From positions 1,294,425 to 1,358,424 of the forward strand of contig CM020618.1 in the NCBI GenBank assembly GCA_009829735.1: a DNA stretch of 64,000 nucleotides, given 5' to 3'. This document shows, piece after piece, positions 10,115 through 19,353 of this stretch. How positions within the stretch are numbered: the first letter of the stretch is position 1; each line of letters begins with the position of its first letter. Source of the stretch: Pyropia yezoensis (taxonomy: Eukaryota > Rhodophyta > Bangiophyceae > Bangiales > Bangiaceae). The translations under genes and the position numbers were made by a program. A model generated the notes under the pieces. It was not told where the DNA came from. It was given only the letters and a program-made list of their open reading frames with translations, and made no database searches.

Positions 10115-10614
10115 NNNNNNNNNNNNNNNNNNNNNNNNNNNNNNNNNNNNNNNNNNNNNNNNNNNNNNNNNNNNNNNNNNNNNNNNNNNNNNNNNNNNNN
10201 NNNNNNNNNNNNNNNNNNNNNNNNNNNNNNNNNNNNNNNNNNNNNNNNNNNNNNNNNNNNNNNNNNNNNNNNNNNNNNNNNNNNNNNNNNNNNNNNNNNN
10301 NNNNNNNNNNNNNNNNNNNNNNNNNNNNNNNNNNNNNNNNNNNNNNNNNNNNNNNNNNNNNNNNNNNNNNNNNNNNNNNNNNNNNNNNNNNNNNNNNNNN
10401 NNNNNNNNNNNNNNNNNNNNNNNNNNNNNNNNNNNNNNNNNNNNNNNNNNNNNNNNNNNNNNNNNNNNNNNNNNNNNNNNNNNNNNNNNNNNNNNNNNNN
10501 NNNNNNNNNNNNNNNNNNNNNNNNNNNNNNNNNNNNNNNNNNNNNNNNNNNNNNNNNNNNNNNNNNNNNNNNNNNNNNNNNNNNNNNNNNNNNNNNNNNN
10601 NNNNNNNNNNNNNN
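10115..10614. other. Assembly gap, 500 N
   Basis: Exactly 500 N, the same length as the other three gaps, so it is a scaffolding placeholder of unknown true size. It interrupts a family A integrase on the left. On the right it begins with a sequence that is found again at 28418. Confidence 0.99.
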
Positions 10615-12684
10615 CGCCGGTCCCAAGCGCTGACTACCGTAGCTGCGTACTTAGCTGCGGCTACCTCCGCCCAGACTCCCAAAGAGGCGCACATGGAAGG
10701 GCCCCGATCCCCCCCTGCGTCACTTTTTCTTGGAGTGCACGACTTCAAGACAGCTGCCGGGCTGTGCAAACGCTGCGCTTGCCTCACGGGCGCGGCGTAC
10801 TGTTTTGAACTCTGCTCAGGTACGGCGACGTGTTCCAGTGGGAAAAGGAGAACCCGGCGGCCAACCCCGGGAAAAAAAAAAGTCATTGGGCAGGTGCCAC
10901 ACCACAACACTGCACTACGCTACACTATGAGCGCAAGAGAGAGAAACAACAAAGATTAATCACCAACGTGCGCGTACCTCGCCTCGTCAGTCGAGCATCA
11001 TCAGCGGTACACTGCAGGCCGAAAAGAAGGCAGTTCATGCAGCAACAAATAAAAGCAGGCACAAACAGTGCGGCAGTACGGCACCCAACAGCATCAGCCG
11101 GCAGGCCGACACTACTCTTCGTCTTAGTCTTCTTCCTCGTCTGCATCGTCATCTGCGTCGTCACCCAAATCGAAAGCAGACGGGACCTCCTCATCTTCGA
11201 AAGGTGCAGGTTAATCTTCCTCGGCTGGAAAAGGTCCTCAAACGCCGCACCTTTTACTGTAGCAAATCCGCCGTTCATACCGAATTCCGTTATTTAAGGG
11301 CTTGTAGCGCCCCTGACTGGTAGCCCCAACCTTGTTGGTTTGGGATCACTTGTGGCTCGCCCTTTGGGAGACTACCTTTGTTTTGTATTGTTTATCTGTC
11401 CTTGCTTTGGTCGGTCCCGTTTCCTCTTCATTGATCAACACGTGTTCCACATTCACCGTCAACCCCATCTTTATCCAGCGCACCACCCGCCGTCGCCCCC
11501 CTCGGCGCGCGCGCCACACGCTGGTACTACCTGCGGAACACCAGCTAGATGTACAATCGGAGGATCACCGTAAAATTACTTGCCAAAACGGTGAGATCCC
11601 ACGACTGTCCGACAGGATCTGGTCAGTCGGGATACTGTCAAAGGCCGTCGAGTGCGACCGTCGGAATACTTGCCAAAAACTCTCTAATCGTGGATACATA
11701 TCATAGCCACTGTCACGTGTCAGCTCGTCTTGGCCCAGGAGTACCGCAAGCATCAGCGTCATCCATGCAGCGGTACCTCAAGAGGAGGGCGTCTCACAAG
11801 GCCTGTCTGAGGGGGTCACGGCGCAGAGCGCCCTCCCCCTCCCCGTCTCTTTCCCTTGACAAAATTGTGTGTGACTCACTCACCCACCTATCGCACCTGT
11901 CCTGCAACGTTGTCGCGTCAGCGCGTTGCGCACCCCCTTGGCTGTGCTCGTCGCGGGGTCTCCGTGCGGAGCACGTGCACAGCAGTGCACAGGCCGACGA
12001 TGCCGAGAGGGATGGAGACAAGGACAGCGATCTGGGCACCGGTTGGCAAATCCGAGCCAAGCACGTCCTTCACTACGGCATACGCCCCATAGAGGACCAC
12101 GACCGTTGCCACGAACAGAAACGCCCAATCACGGAAGCCTTGAATGTCGTCAGAATGCTCTCGCTGGCACTGTGCGCCGTCGACGGGCGGCTCCCGTGGC
12201 ACAGAACACAGGGAAAGGACGATAAAGATGGAAACAGGGATGGCGACCCTCGCACCGGTTGGCAATTCCGAATCAGCCACGTCCTTCACTATGGCATACG
12301 CCCCATAGCAGAACAAGACGAGATAAACGACCGCGAACACAGTTGAGGGACCATTCATATCCACCTCAGAATGCTGCCGCTGGCACGGTGCGGCAACGAG
12401 CGGCCGCGGCGTCACGGCGTCCAGCTCATCAAAGCAGATCCAAGGAAAGGTTGTGCCGCATATCGTGCAGGTCACTGTGTTACAGCCGCCCCGGCGCTCA
12501 ATGTGCACGTTGCAAGTGGGGCAGCTGCCAGCGTGACGCGCCGCCCAGGCGGTGTACAGGGCGTCGTCCTCGGGTGTCGTCGCAGGCTGGCCGTCGAAGG
12601 GCACGGCGCCTCGCCCTGCTGCTGCCGCCGCTTCCGCCGCCGTCTCCACCTCCGCTGCGGTCGCTGCTGATTCCAAAGGCCGTG
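10615..12684. repeat. Terminal direct repeat of contig 2, left copy
   Basis: From the first base after the gap, about 2070 bases match 28418-30479, which is the last 2062 bases of the same contig. Every difference I found is a small indel, mostly in homopolymers (for example AAATAAAAGC against AAATAAAGC); I saw no substitution. The match begins at one contig end and stops at the other, which is what an assembler produces from a circular or tandemly repeated template of about 17.8 kb. It includes the C-terminal part of the RBR gene. Confidence 0.9.
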
Positions 12685-14089
12685 CGGTTACCGCCGGCAA
12701 GGGCACCCGCCGCCCCCTTATCCCCCACCAGCTGCCGTGTCCGTCAGCGCCGCCGCCAGCGGGAGCGTACTGGAAAGGCCGCCGACAGGCGGTGCACTTG
12801 ATGGGGAGGCAGCCGCGCACCATCTTCATGCGCACTCCACAGTGCGCACAGTCAAGCGCGGGGCTCTCCTGCCATGACACGTGCCTGCGGCTGGGAGTGG
12901 CACCGCGCTGGTTGGCGCCAACCACCGCACACGGGCCCGCCGCGTGGCTGCCGCCACAAGCGTGGCACGTGAGCGTCCCACAGATGCGGCACGCCACCAT
13001 AGCCCCACCGCCGCCGCCGCTGCCGGTGATGCCGCCGCCACCGGCGCCGCCGCCCCCGCCACTACCACCACCGCCGCGACAGCCAACTGTAGGCGGAGGC
13101 GGCGGCGGTAGGCGCTCTCGACAGGCTTCTGACGCACACCAGCGGGCGGTGGGATCGCCAGCCGCCGGCGCCAGCGACCGCAGGTATCGTAGCCGCCGGA
13201 CAGTAGCGGCCGCGCCGGGACCTCCCGCTGCCAAGATGTGCTCATTGGACGTGACAGACTCGCACCCGGGGTGCGGACACCTCGGCCGTCTTGAGCACCG
13301 CTCGCGTACCTGGATGACCCAGTGGGTGGCCAGGCAGCCGCGGCAGTAACGATGGCCGCAAGTGGCGGCGGGAGTCATTGCAGCAGCGGGCGTCGGCTGG
13401 AAGCAGATACCGCAGGAGGAGGAGCCGCGCACCGCCGCCGGCGAGGGGAGGAAAGCGGGGGGAGAAGGGCACCTCGTCACAGGCTGCGCCGCCGGACCCC
13501 ATCCGGGTAGAGGACGCTCTGTCCAAGAGGAAGCAGGAGAGGACGGGTGGGGGGGGATGGCCGGTCCGCCGCTGCCGATGCTGCTACCGTTGTTGCCACC
13601 GTTGCCACCGCGGCCGCTGCCACTTTGCTTGACCGGATCGTCTCGGTCAGCGGCGACGGCGTCGGTAGCGCAGCCGCACCAGCCGCCACCACCGGCGGCC
13701 GGGCGCCCACCGGCGGCAGCGTCCGCACCTCCAACCCAGCAGGACCTTCTGATATCGTCACCTCTGTGAGGTCTGCCGTTCCACCAGCCGCGGCGGGGGG
13801 CGCCACCGGCGGCAGTGACGGCGGCGCGGGGCCCCACCACAAGGCCACCCCTGCTGTTGCCGCCGCCGTCACTGCGGTGGCCGCCGCAGCCGAAGACGCC
13901 GTGACCATTCGCACCAACGATAGAGGCGAAGCCCATGCCGTCACGCCGGCTGCCAAGGCCCGCGGTGGCACGTCCACTGCCGCTGGCGCCGCCGTCGCCG
14001 CCGCTGCCGTCGCGGCTGCCGCCGCTGACGCTGTGGACGGCGCGTCCGTCGCCTCTGCCCGCTCTGTAGTCGTGGCCGCGGTCGCCCAT
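11918..14089 (-). CDS. RBR (RING-IBR-RING) E3 ubiquitin ligase with C-terminal membrane segments
   Basis: A 723-codon frame. Residues 1-220 are Gly/Ala-rich. RING1 spans 226-276 (CGIC, then CGHRYCRGC, then CPHPGC). The IBR spans 318-387 (C-x4-C, CRICGTLTCHAC, H382, C387), with a Gly/Pro-rich insertion between its halves. A RING2-like module lies at 414-441 (CAHC...GCLPIKCTAC) and a full RING2 at 523-552 (CPTC...GGCNTVTCTICGTTFPWIC). By alignment to parkin and ARI proteins, C541 would be the catalytic cysteine that accepts ubiquitin from E2. Four hydrophobic helices follow at about 582-603, 613-630, 654-673 and 686-704, so it should be a membrane-anchored ligase with its RINGs probably cytosolic. 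The start is uncertain: the N-terminal region is open in more than one frame, and an intron or another frame (ATG 14208) could supply the true N-terminus. Confidence 0.8.
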   Translation of the reverse strand: MGDRGHDYRAGRGDGRAVHSVSGGSRDGSGGDGGASGSGRATAGLGSRRDGMGFASIVGANGHGVFGCGGHRSDGGGNSRGGLVVGPRAAVTAAGGAPRRGWWNGRPHRGDDIRRSCWVGGADAAAGGRPAAGGGGWCGCATDAVAADRDDPVKQSGSGRGGNGGNNGSSIGSGGPAIPPHPSSPASSWTERPLPGWGPAAQPVTRCPSPPAFLPSPAAVRGSSSCGICFQPTPAAAMTPAATCGHRYCRGCLATHWVIQVRERCSRRPRCPHPGCESVTSNEHILAAGGPGAAATVRRLRYLRSLAPAAGDPTARWCASEACRERLPPPPPPTVGCRGGGGSGGGGGAGGGGITGSGGGGGAMVACRICGTLTCHACGGSHAAGPCAVVGANQRGATPSRRHVSWQESPALDCAHCGVRMKMVRGCLPIKCTACRRPFQYAPAGGGADGHGSWWGIRGRRVPLPAVTARPLESAATAAEVETAAEAAAAAGRGAVPFDGQPATTPEDDALYTAWAARHAGSCPTCNVHIERRGGCNTVTCTICGTTFPWICFDELDAVTPRPLVAAPCQRQHSEVDMNGPSTVFAVVYLVLFCYGAYAIVKDVADSELPTGARVAIPVSIFIVLSLCSVPREPPVDGAQCQREHSDDIQGFRDWAFLFVATVVVLYGAYAVVKDVLGSDLPTGAQIAVLVSIPLGIVGLCTAVHVLRTETPRRAQPRGCATR
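12040..12315 (-). repeat. Internal duplication of the two-helix membrane module in the RBR gene
   Basis: Two stretches about 200 bases apart encode GAYA(I/V)VKDV..S(E/D)LPTGA, each preceded by CQR(Q/E)HS and a hydrophobic helix and followed by another helix. The DNA is also alike: ACGTCCTTCACTACGGCATA near 12063 and ACGTCCTTCACTATGGCATA near 12280. A tandem duplication of about 75 codons doubled the membrane anchor. Confidence 0.75.
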
Positions 14090-14659
14090 GGGGCCGTGTC
14101 GCCCGCCGACGCCGAGGGCTGCGGCGAGTCGGCGTCGACACCATCCCTGAGGCAGCTGCCAGCAGCCCCCTCATCCGCTATTGACGCGTCCATGCTTCCC
14201 TCCGGCACCCGCCCGTCGTCGCCTTCGAGTCTCGGGGCTGCTGGACCTGCGACAGCACTTGAGTCGAGGAAAGTGGAAGAGGGTGCTCTTTGTCACCGTG
14301 GCGGGAGTGTGCGCGAAGTCACCACAGGGCGGATGTCAAGCCGAAGCGGGCAGACAGTCCGCTTCTTCGTTGGAAGCATGACAAGGTTTTAGCTAAACGC
14401 CACCTCTGGATCATGCAACCAGGGAGACCACAGCCTTCGAGCTTCGACCACAGCCTTCAATCTTCGACCAAGCAAAGATCCATAGCAGGGTGTCAAAGAT
14501 CGAAGGCAAATCAGCCAATGGCGTGCGTTCTCTCGGGCCACCTAGCGCTCCTTCGCCGGGCACCCCCACCGGCACCCCCCTAGCCCAGGTCATCCTCCTT
14601 CCCACCCACCCCCACGGCGACCCCCTTCCGTCCCCACGATGACCTCTTCGATGCACCCG
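14090..14659. other. Upstream flank of the RBR gene
   Basis: No separate gene is recognised. A minus-strand frame from ATG 14208 (MPEGSMDASIADEGAAG) runs Ala/Pro-rich to 13477 and may hold the real N-terminus of the RBR protein in another frame. At about 14430-14470 the motif CCACAGCCTTC(G/A)A is directly repeated. Confidence 0.4.
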
Positions 14660-16470
14660 CCGCGCCGCCGCTCGCCACGCTCTGACGGGGTGGCATGGCA
14701 CACACGGCCATCGCCATCACCGCGCCCGGCTGGCCGCCGCCCCCCATCGACGCCACCTGGCCGCCCGCCGTCCGCGGCCGCCACCGTAGCCGCCGGCAGG
14801 CCGCCGCCGTCCCCTCCACCGCCGCCGGCTGGGTGCCGCCGCTGCCACAGCCGGCTGGCAGTGGTGCCCGCTCGGCTGCCGCGGCCGCCGCCGCCGGCTC
14901 GCCGCCGTTGCGGCGGCCGCCGCCGCCGGCTGCCCCCGCCGCCGTCGCGGCGGCCGCCGCCGCCGGCTGCCCCCGCCGCCGCCGCTGCCGCTGTTCGGCA
15001 GCATCCCCGCCGCCGCAGCCGGGCAGTGGCCACCCCCGCCGCCGCGGCTGGTCGCCCCCCCCCCCCCGCTGCCGCCGCTCTCCCGGCCGCCGCTGGGGTT
15101 GGCTGCCTGTCACCGCCGCCACCACCAGCTGGCCGCTGCCCTCCCCACCGCGGTAGCCGCCGCCGCCGGCTGGTCGCCTCCGCCGCCGCTGCCACCGGCC
15201 GGCCGTTTGTCCTCCGCCGCCGCCGGCCGGCAGCCACCTTTGCCGCCGCCAGGTTGCCGTTGCCGCCGCCGCCGCCAGGTTGCCCTTGCCGCCGCCGCCG
15301 CCGCCTGCCCATTGCCTCCCTGCCGGGGCCACCGGCGCCGCCTGCTGGCCGCCCCCGCCACCGCTGCCGCCATCCGGCCTCTGCCCTCCTGCCGCCGCGG
15401 GCTGGCCGCAGCCCCCGCGGCCGCCCGCTGGCTGGTCCCCCTCCCGCCGCGGCCACCGCCGCCGCGTGCTGGTCGCCGGTCGCTGATTCCCCCCCGCCGC
15501 TGCCGGCCGGCCACTGGCCCCCCTGCCACCGCCGGCTGGCAGCCACCACCGCCGCCGCCGGCTGGCCGCTCCCCCACCGTATCTGCCGTCGCTGGCGCCA
15601 GCTGGCCTTGGCCGCCGCGACCGTCGGCTGACCGCGGCGGCCGCCACCGCCGGTCGGCACCCGCCCCCTCCGCCACCGGCTGGTCGCCCCCCCCTTCCGG
15701 CCCCGCCGCCGCCGCTGCCGCTGGCGCCTGGCCATCGGCCCACGGCCGCGGCCACCGCCGCTGCCACCTGGCCGCCTGACCGCCGCTCGCTGGCCGCTGC
15801 CCTGCCGCTGCTGCCGCCGACGCTACCGGCTGGCTGTCACGACGGCCGCCGCTGCCGGCTGTCCGCGGCCGCCGCCACCGCCGGCTAGCCGGCACCCCCC
15901 CCGTTGCCGGCTGCTCATCGCCCCGCCCCGACCGGTGCCGCGGCCGCCGCTGCCGCCGCCACTGAATGTCTGCCACCCCCGTCCCCGCCGCTGGTCGCCG
16001 CCCCCGCCACCACTGGCTGGTCGCCGCACCCGCCCTGCCGCGGCAGCCGCTGTCGCTCCTGCCTCCCGCTGGCGGCCACCCCCGCGGCCGCTCGCTGGCT
16101 GCTGCCCCTACGCCGCTGCGGCGGCGGCCGCCGGCCGGCTTCTACCACTGCCGCTGCTGCCGGCTTGCCAGGGCTGCTGCCACCACCGGCTGGCCGCTGC
16201 CCTCCGGCTAGCCGCTAATTCTCCCGCCGCCAGCGGCCACCGCCCTGCCAGCGCCGCTGCGGCGGTCTCTGCCCCTAGTTGGCCTGCACGTCTCTTCGGC
16301 CGCCGCCGCCGCTGCCGCTATCTGGCCGCGCCCCCCCGCGGCCGGCGCTGCCGGCACGGCCGTCGCGTTCAGGTTGCCGTCCCCCGGCGCCACCGCAAGC
16401 TTCTGTGACTGCTGGCTGCCTGCTGCCCCTCCCCCACCGCCGCTGTGCACCTTCGCTGCTGCCTGGGCAC
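14660..16470. repeat. GC-rich degenerate repeat block (CCGCCGCCGGCTGGCCGC-type)
   Basis: About 1.8 kb built of irregular copies of GCCGCCGCCGGCTGGCCGCTG-like units. Stop codons are so rare that frames of 200-395 codons are open on both strands at once, giving Pro/Arg/Ala-rich or Gly/Arg/Ala-rich strings without any domain. I read this as a degenerate mini/microsatellite expansion, not coding sequence. Confidence 0.75.
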
Positions 16471-16847
16471 CCGTCCCCGCCTCATTGTTCGTTCATATTA
16501 TTGGGTTTGAGGTCCTCGCATGTGTTTCTGGGCGCTTGCACGTGCGCGCCCGATGGGTTCATTTGTGGCACTTCGCGACTGACGGTGCTTCAGTACATCT
16601 TATAGATGTGTCTTACGTTGTTCATGACCACCAGGGGGGCCCAGCCTCTTCAGACAGTGCGTTCAAACAGACGTCCAAAAGTTGCGTGTTCGAGGGCCTT
16701 TACAAGGCACTTCTAGTCACCTCCTCGCACTTATGACTTCACCAGTGTTCTCAGCGACCCTGTTTTAGTCTGCCTGGACCGCTCCCTCATTCGTCGGTCA
16801 TACTTGGTTGTGGTGTGTTTGGTCCTGACTGAGGTTCTGCACTACTG
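16471..16847. other. No recognisable gene
   Basis: Ordinary-composition sequence between the GC repeat block and the duplicated segment that carries the MITE. No frame longer than about 120 codons and no family resemblance was seen. Confidence 0.5.
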
Positions 16848-17215
16848 CCACAAGCCATCGCCATGCACACCCCCAAAGAACAAAGATACGGACCAGGGGT
16901 GGTCAGGAGTATATCCGGATAATACTTTTCAATGTAAAGGCGGCCACAAACCGTAGAAAAACGCTCTTCTCCGTAGGGTGTGTGGGACAATAGCGTCACA
17001 ACCAGCCTAACATGCGAGAACAGCGCTCACATTCTCTTTCAGCAATGAATTTCGTCAGTATTCTTTGAATATATATTTCGGATAACACGAATATATCGGG
17101 TATTCTGCTGAAAAACCAGTATTCTGACCACCCCTAATACGGACCGCTCTTAGAAGAGTGTCTCAGCAGAACAAAAAAATGGTCGCTGAGAATGCTCGTG
17201 GCGACAGAACCATGA
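16848..17215. repeat. Segmental duplicate, copy carrying the MITE
   Basis: The flanks of the MITE (CAAGCCATCGCC...AAAGAACAAAG and GGTCGCTGAGAATGCTCGTG) are repeated at 17392-17515 as CAAGCCATCACT...GAAGAACAATG and GGTCACTGAGAATGCTCATG. With the MITE and one target copy removed, the two align with about the same length. Confidence 0.75.
16894..17136. mobile_element. hAT-type MITE with 8-bp target-site duplication
   Basis: A 243-bp AT-rich element. The left end is CAGGGGTGGTCAG and the reverse complement of the right end is TAGGGGTGGTCAG. It is flanked on both sides by the identical 8-mer ATACGGAC (16886-16893 and 17137-17144). An 8-bp duplication and CAGGG-type ends are hallmarks of hAT elements. 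There is no coding capacity, so it depends on a transposase elsewhere. The related sequence at 17392-17515 lacks it and serves as an empty site. Confidence 0.85.
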
Positions 17216-17239
17216 GCAGACGAACAGAAGCACGTCGCT

Positions 17240-17320
17240 GACGAACACCTGCTGTGTGTCTGCGCGTCAGTCGATGACGCGACGAACACCTGCTGTGTGT
17301 CTGCGCGTCAGTCGATGACG
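17240..17320. repeat. 41-bp tandem duplication
   Basis: The unit beginning GACGAACACCTGCTGTGTGT and ending CAGTCGATGACG occurs twice head to tail (17240-17280 and 17281-17320) without visible substitutions. Confidence 0.9.
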
Positions 17321-17391
17321 AGACCGCGGAATGCAACCGACTACGAATTTTGCGACTTTGGATGTTCCTGTTGCAGACGCCTTGCAGAATT

Positions 17392-17515
17392 GCACCAAGC
17401 CATCACTACGCACACCCCGAAGAACAATGGTAGAGACCACCTTTTAAACAGTGCCTCAACATACCAAAACAAGGTCACTGAGAATGCTCATGGCGACAGA
17501 ACCATGAGCAGGCGA
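17392..17515. repeat. Segmental duplicate, empty-site copy
   Basis: The diverged counterpart of 16848-17215 without the MITE. The alignment passes straight through the position of the insertion. Confidence 0.7.
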
Positions 17516-17879
17516 GGGGCCCCGCTGGCGCACGCCGGACTGACCGCCCGGTGGGGCGGCCAAGGGGGCAGGCTCGTGGCGGCTGCGCGCCGCCAGAGGC
17601 CCGCCAGATGTGCCGACAGCGCCCCGCGGTGGCGAGAAGGTTGCCAGCGGGGACACGGCGGGCGGGGCAGCCGCCCCCCCCCCCCCCCCCTGCGCCCCCC
17701 CCCAAGTCACCGCGGCGCCTGGCAGCGCCGCGGCCGGGGGTCGCGTCTCCGAGCCTCGCCGCCGCCGTGCGGCGTCAGCATACCGCGCCTGCAGGGGCGC
17801 GTCCCGCGGGAGTCCCTGGGGTGGGGGGCGGAAGATGCATCCCCTCCCCCCCGACCAGTTTCCCTCCCTGGTTGTCTTA
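17516..17879. other. GC-rich sequence without a recognised gene
   Basis: Very GC-rich with a C-run (17681-17702). Several frames are open because stops are rare, but none shows a domain. It abuts the truncated 3' end of the minus-strand family B element at about 17880. Confidence 0.45.
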
Positions 17880-17883
17880 GGTG

Positions 17884-18670
17884 TTCACGTTGACCCAATC
17901 TCCAACTCGGAGGCGGTCTCGACGGTTTCTAACTCGAACGTCGAAGTGCCTCTTGTATCGGGCTTGAGCTTTGTCCATCGTAGCCCGGACAAGGGGTATC
18001 ATATCCTCCAGTCTCAGGAGTAGATATTCTTTTGCCTGGCTCGGTGTTTGAGTCTGGCCTCAGTGTGGGTAAGACGTTCCACTGCCACCGGCGGAAGTCG
18101 TCGAGGGCATACAAAGGCAACCGGTGCCTCTCCCGTACTACTGTGTACCTGGGAGTTGTATGCTGTCACGAGTAGTGACGCATAACGAGCCCATGTGACT
18201 ACATGCTTGTGGACATAGTTACGCAAGTGGCGCACTAAGGTCTGCTTGAATCTCTCCACCTGCCCATTAGTCTGGGGGTGGTAGGGGGTGGCGTAGTTCG
18301 TCTGCACCCCCAACATCTTCATGAATGCCTGATAAAGGACGGCCGCGAACTGCGGTCCGTTATCCGAAAGGATAGAGCCGGGTATGCCATAACTGGCGAC
18401 CCAGACGTCGAGCAACTTTCTCAGGACGTCCACTGCCGTGATATCCTTGAGTGGGGATACCCGTGTGAACTTAGTGAAGCGATCACACATCACCAGAAGG
18501 TACTCATATCCATCAGCTGTTCGCGGTAGTGGGCCGAGTAGGTCCACTGCTATTGCTGCGAACGGCTCCGACGCAGGGAAGAGTCTCATGGCAGAACTTT
18601 GCCGGGACTCCATGAGACTATTCTTGGCGCACGTCGCACAGGCGGCGAAGCACCCATGCACGTCGGCCAC
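17884..18670 (-). pseudogene. Integrase core and C-terminus, family B
   Basis: The core keeps the full triad context: VDLLGP, LSDNGPQF and NGQVERFKQT, with HPQTNGQ as in active gypsy elements. CATCAKN gives the second half of the zinc finger. At about 18035 a shift in an A-run takes the frame from TEARLKHRARQ into a stop at 18014. The continuing domain (KEYLLLRLEDMIPLVRATMD) is in another frame. The integrase itself looks less damaged than the RT of the same copy. Confidence 0.8.
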
Positions 18671-19353
18671 GAGTGATGGCCTGTAGTAATTACGTCGTAG
18701 GGTCTGCTACATATTTGTAGACCCTGGGTGCCCGCCCAACGGGGAGGACTGTAACCGTTGGAAGATACCCTCGCGTAGCACTCTGGGACAACGACTTGTT
18801 CTTCCCCCAGGGTATAACCCTTGCGGCAGAGTATGCCGTCATCGTTCAGGAAAAGCCGAGTTGGTTGAGCTTCGTCCAGCTCCTTCCTGAGCTGCCGACA
18901 AAGTTTGTCGCGCCCTTGTGCTTGGACAACCTCGTCCAGAGACACAGGAAGTAGCTTGGCCATTTCGGGCCGCCTCGGGTCGAGGAAGGTGCCGGAACGG
19001 GTAGTCACTGCCATATAGGGAAGTTCCTCAGGGATGGGAGAAGGGTCTTTCAAATCCGTCGGTATGCGAGACAACGCGTCCGCAACCGCGTGCTTCTGGC
19101 CCGGCCTGTACTCGACGTCATAGTCGAACTCAGCAAGGCAGAGTCGCCATCAGTCTATTCGGTTATTCGTGCAGGCCGTAGTGGTTAGTATCTCGTCCAG
19201 AGCCTTGTGGTCACATCGAATGAGGAACTTACCTCCTTCGATGTAGGGCCGTAGCATGGAGACTGCCCATACTACGCCGAGGCCTCCCAACTCTGTCACA
19301 GTGTAGTTCTTCTGCGCAGGTGAGAGTCTCTTGCTAAAGTAGCCAACGGGTAG
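18671..19353 (-). pseudogene. RNase H and linker, family B
   Basis: The minus frames read VGYFSKRLSPAQKNYTVTEL, RPYIEGGKFLIRCDHKALDE and FDYDVEYRPGQKHAVADALS, the standard RNase H sequence of gypsy pol with its Glu and Asp positions. In-frame stops interrupt it at about 19355 (SGD*LPVG) and 19153 (NRID*WRL). The linker reads MAVTTRSGTFLDPRRPEMAK before the integrase zinc finger, whose first half is frame-shifted. Confidence 0.75.

Noticed and set aside
11340..11700. Short hydrophobic frame (MGSLVARPLGDYLCFVLFICP)
   Set aside because: Not conserved as a frame between the two copies of the repeat beyond what DNA identity gives, and no family is recognised.
14580..15976. Overlapping long frames of 200-395 codons on both strands
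   Set aside because: They arise from a stop-poor GC repeat; all are low-complexity Pro/Arg/Ala or Gly/Arg/Ala strings without a domain.
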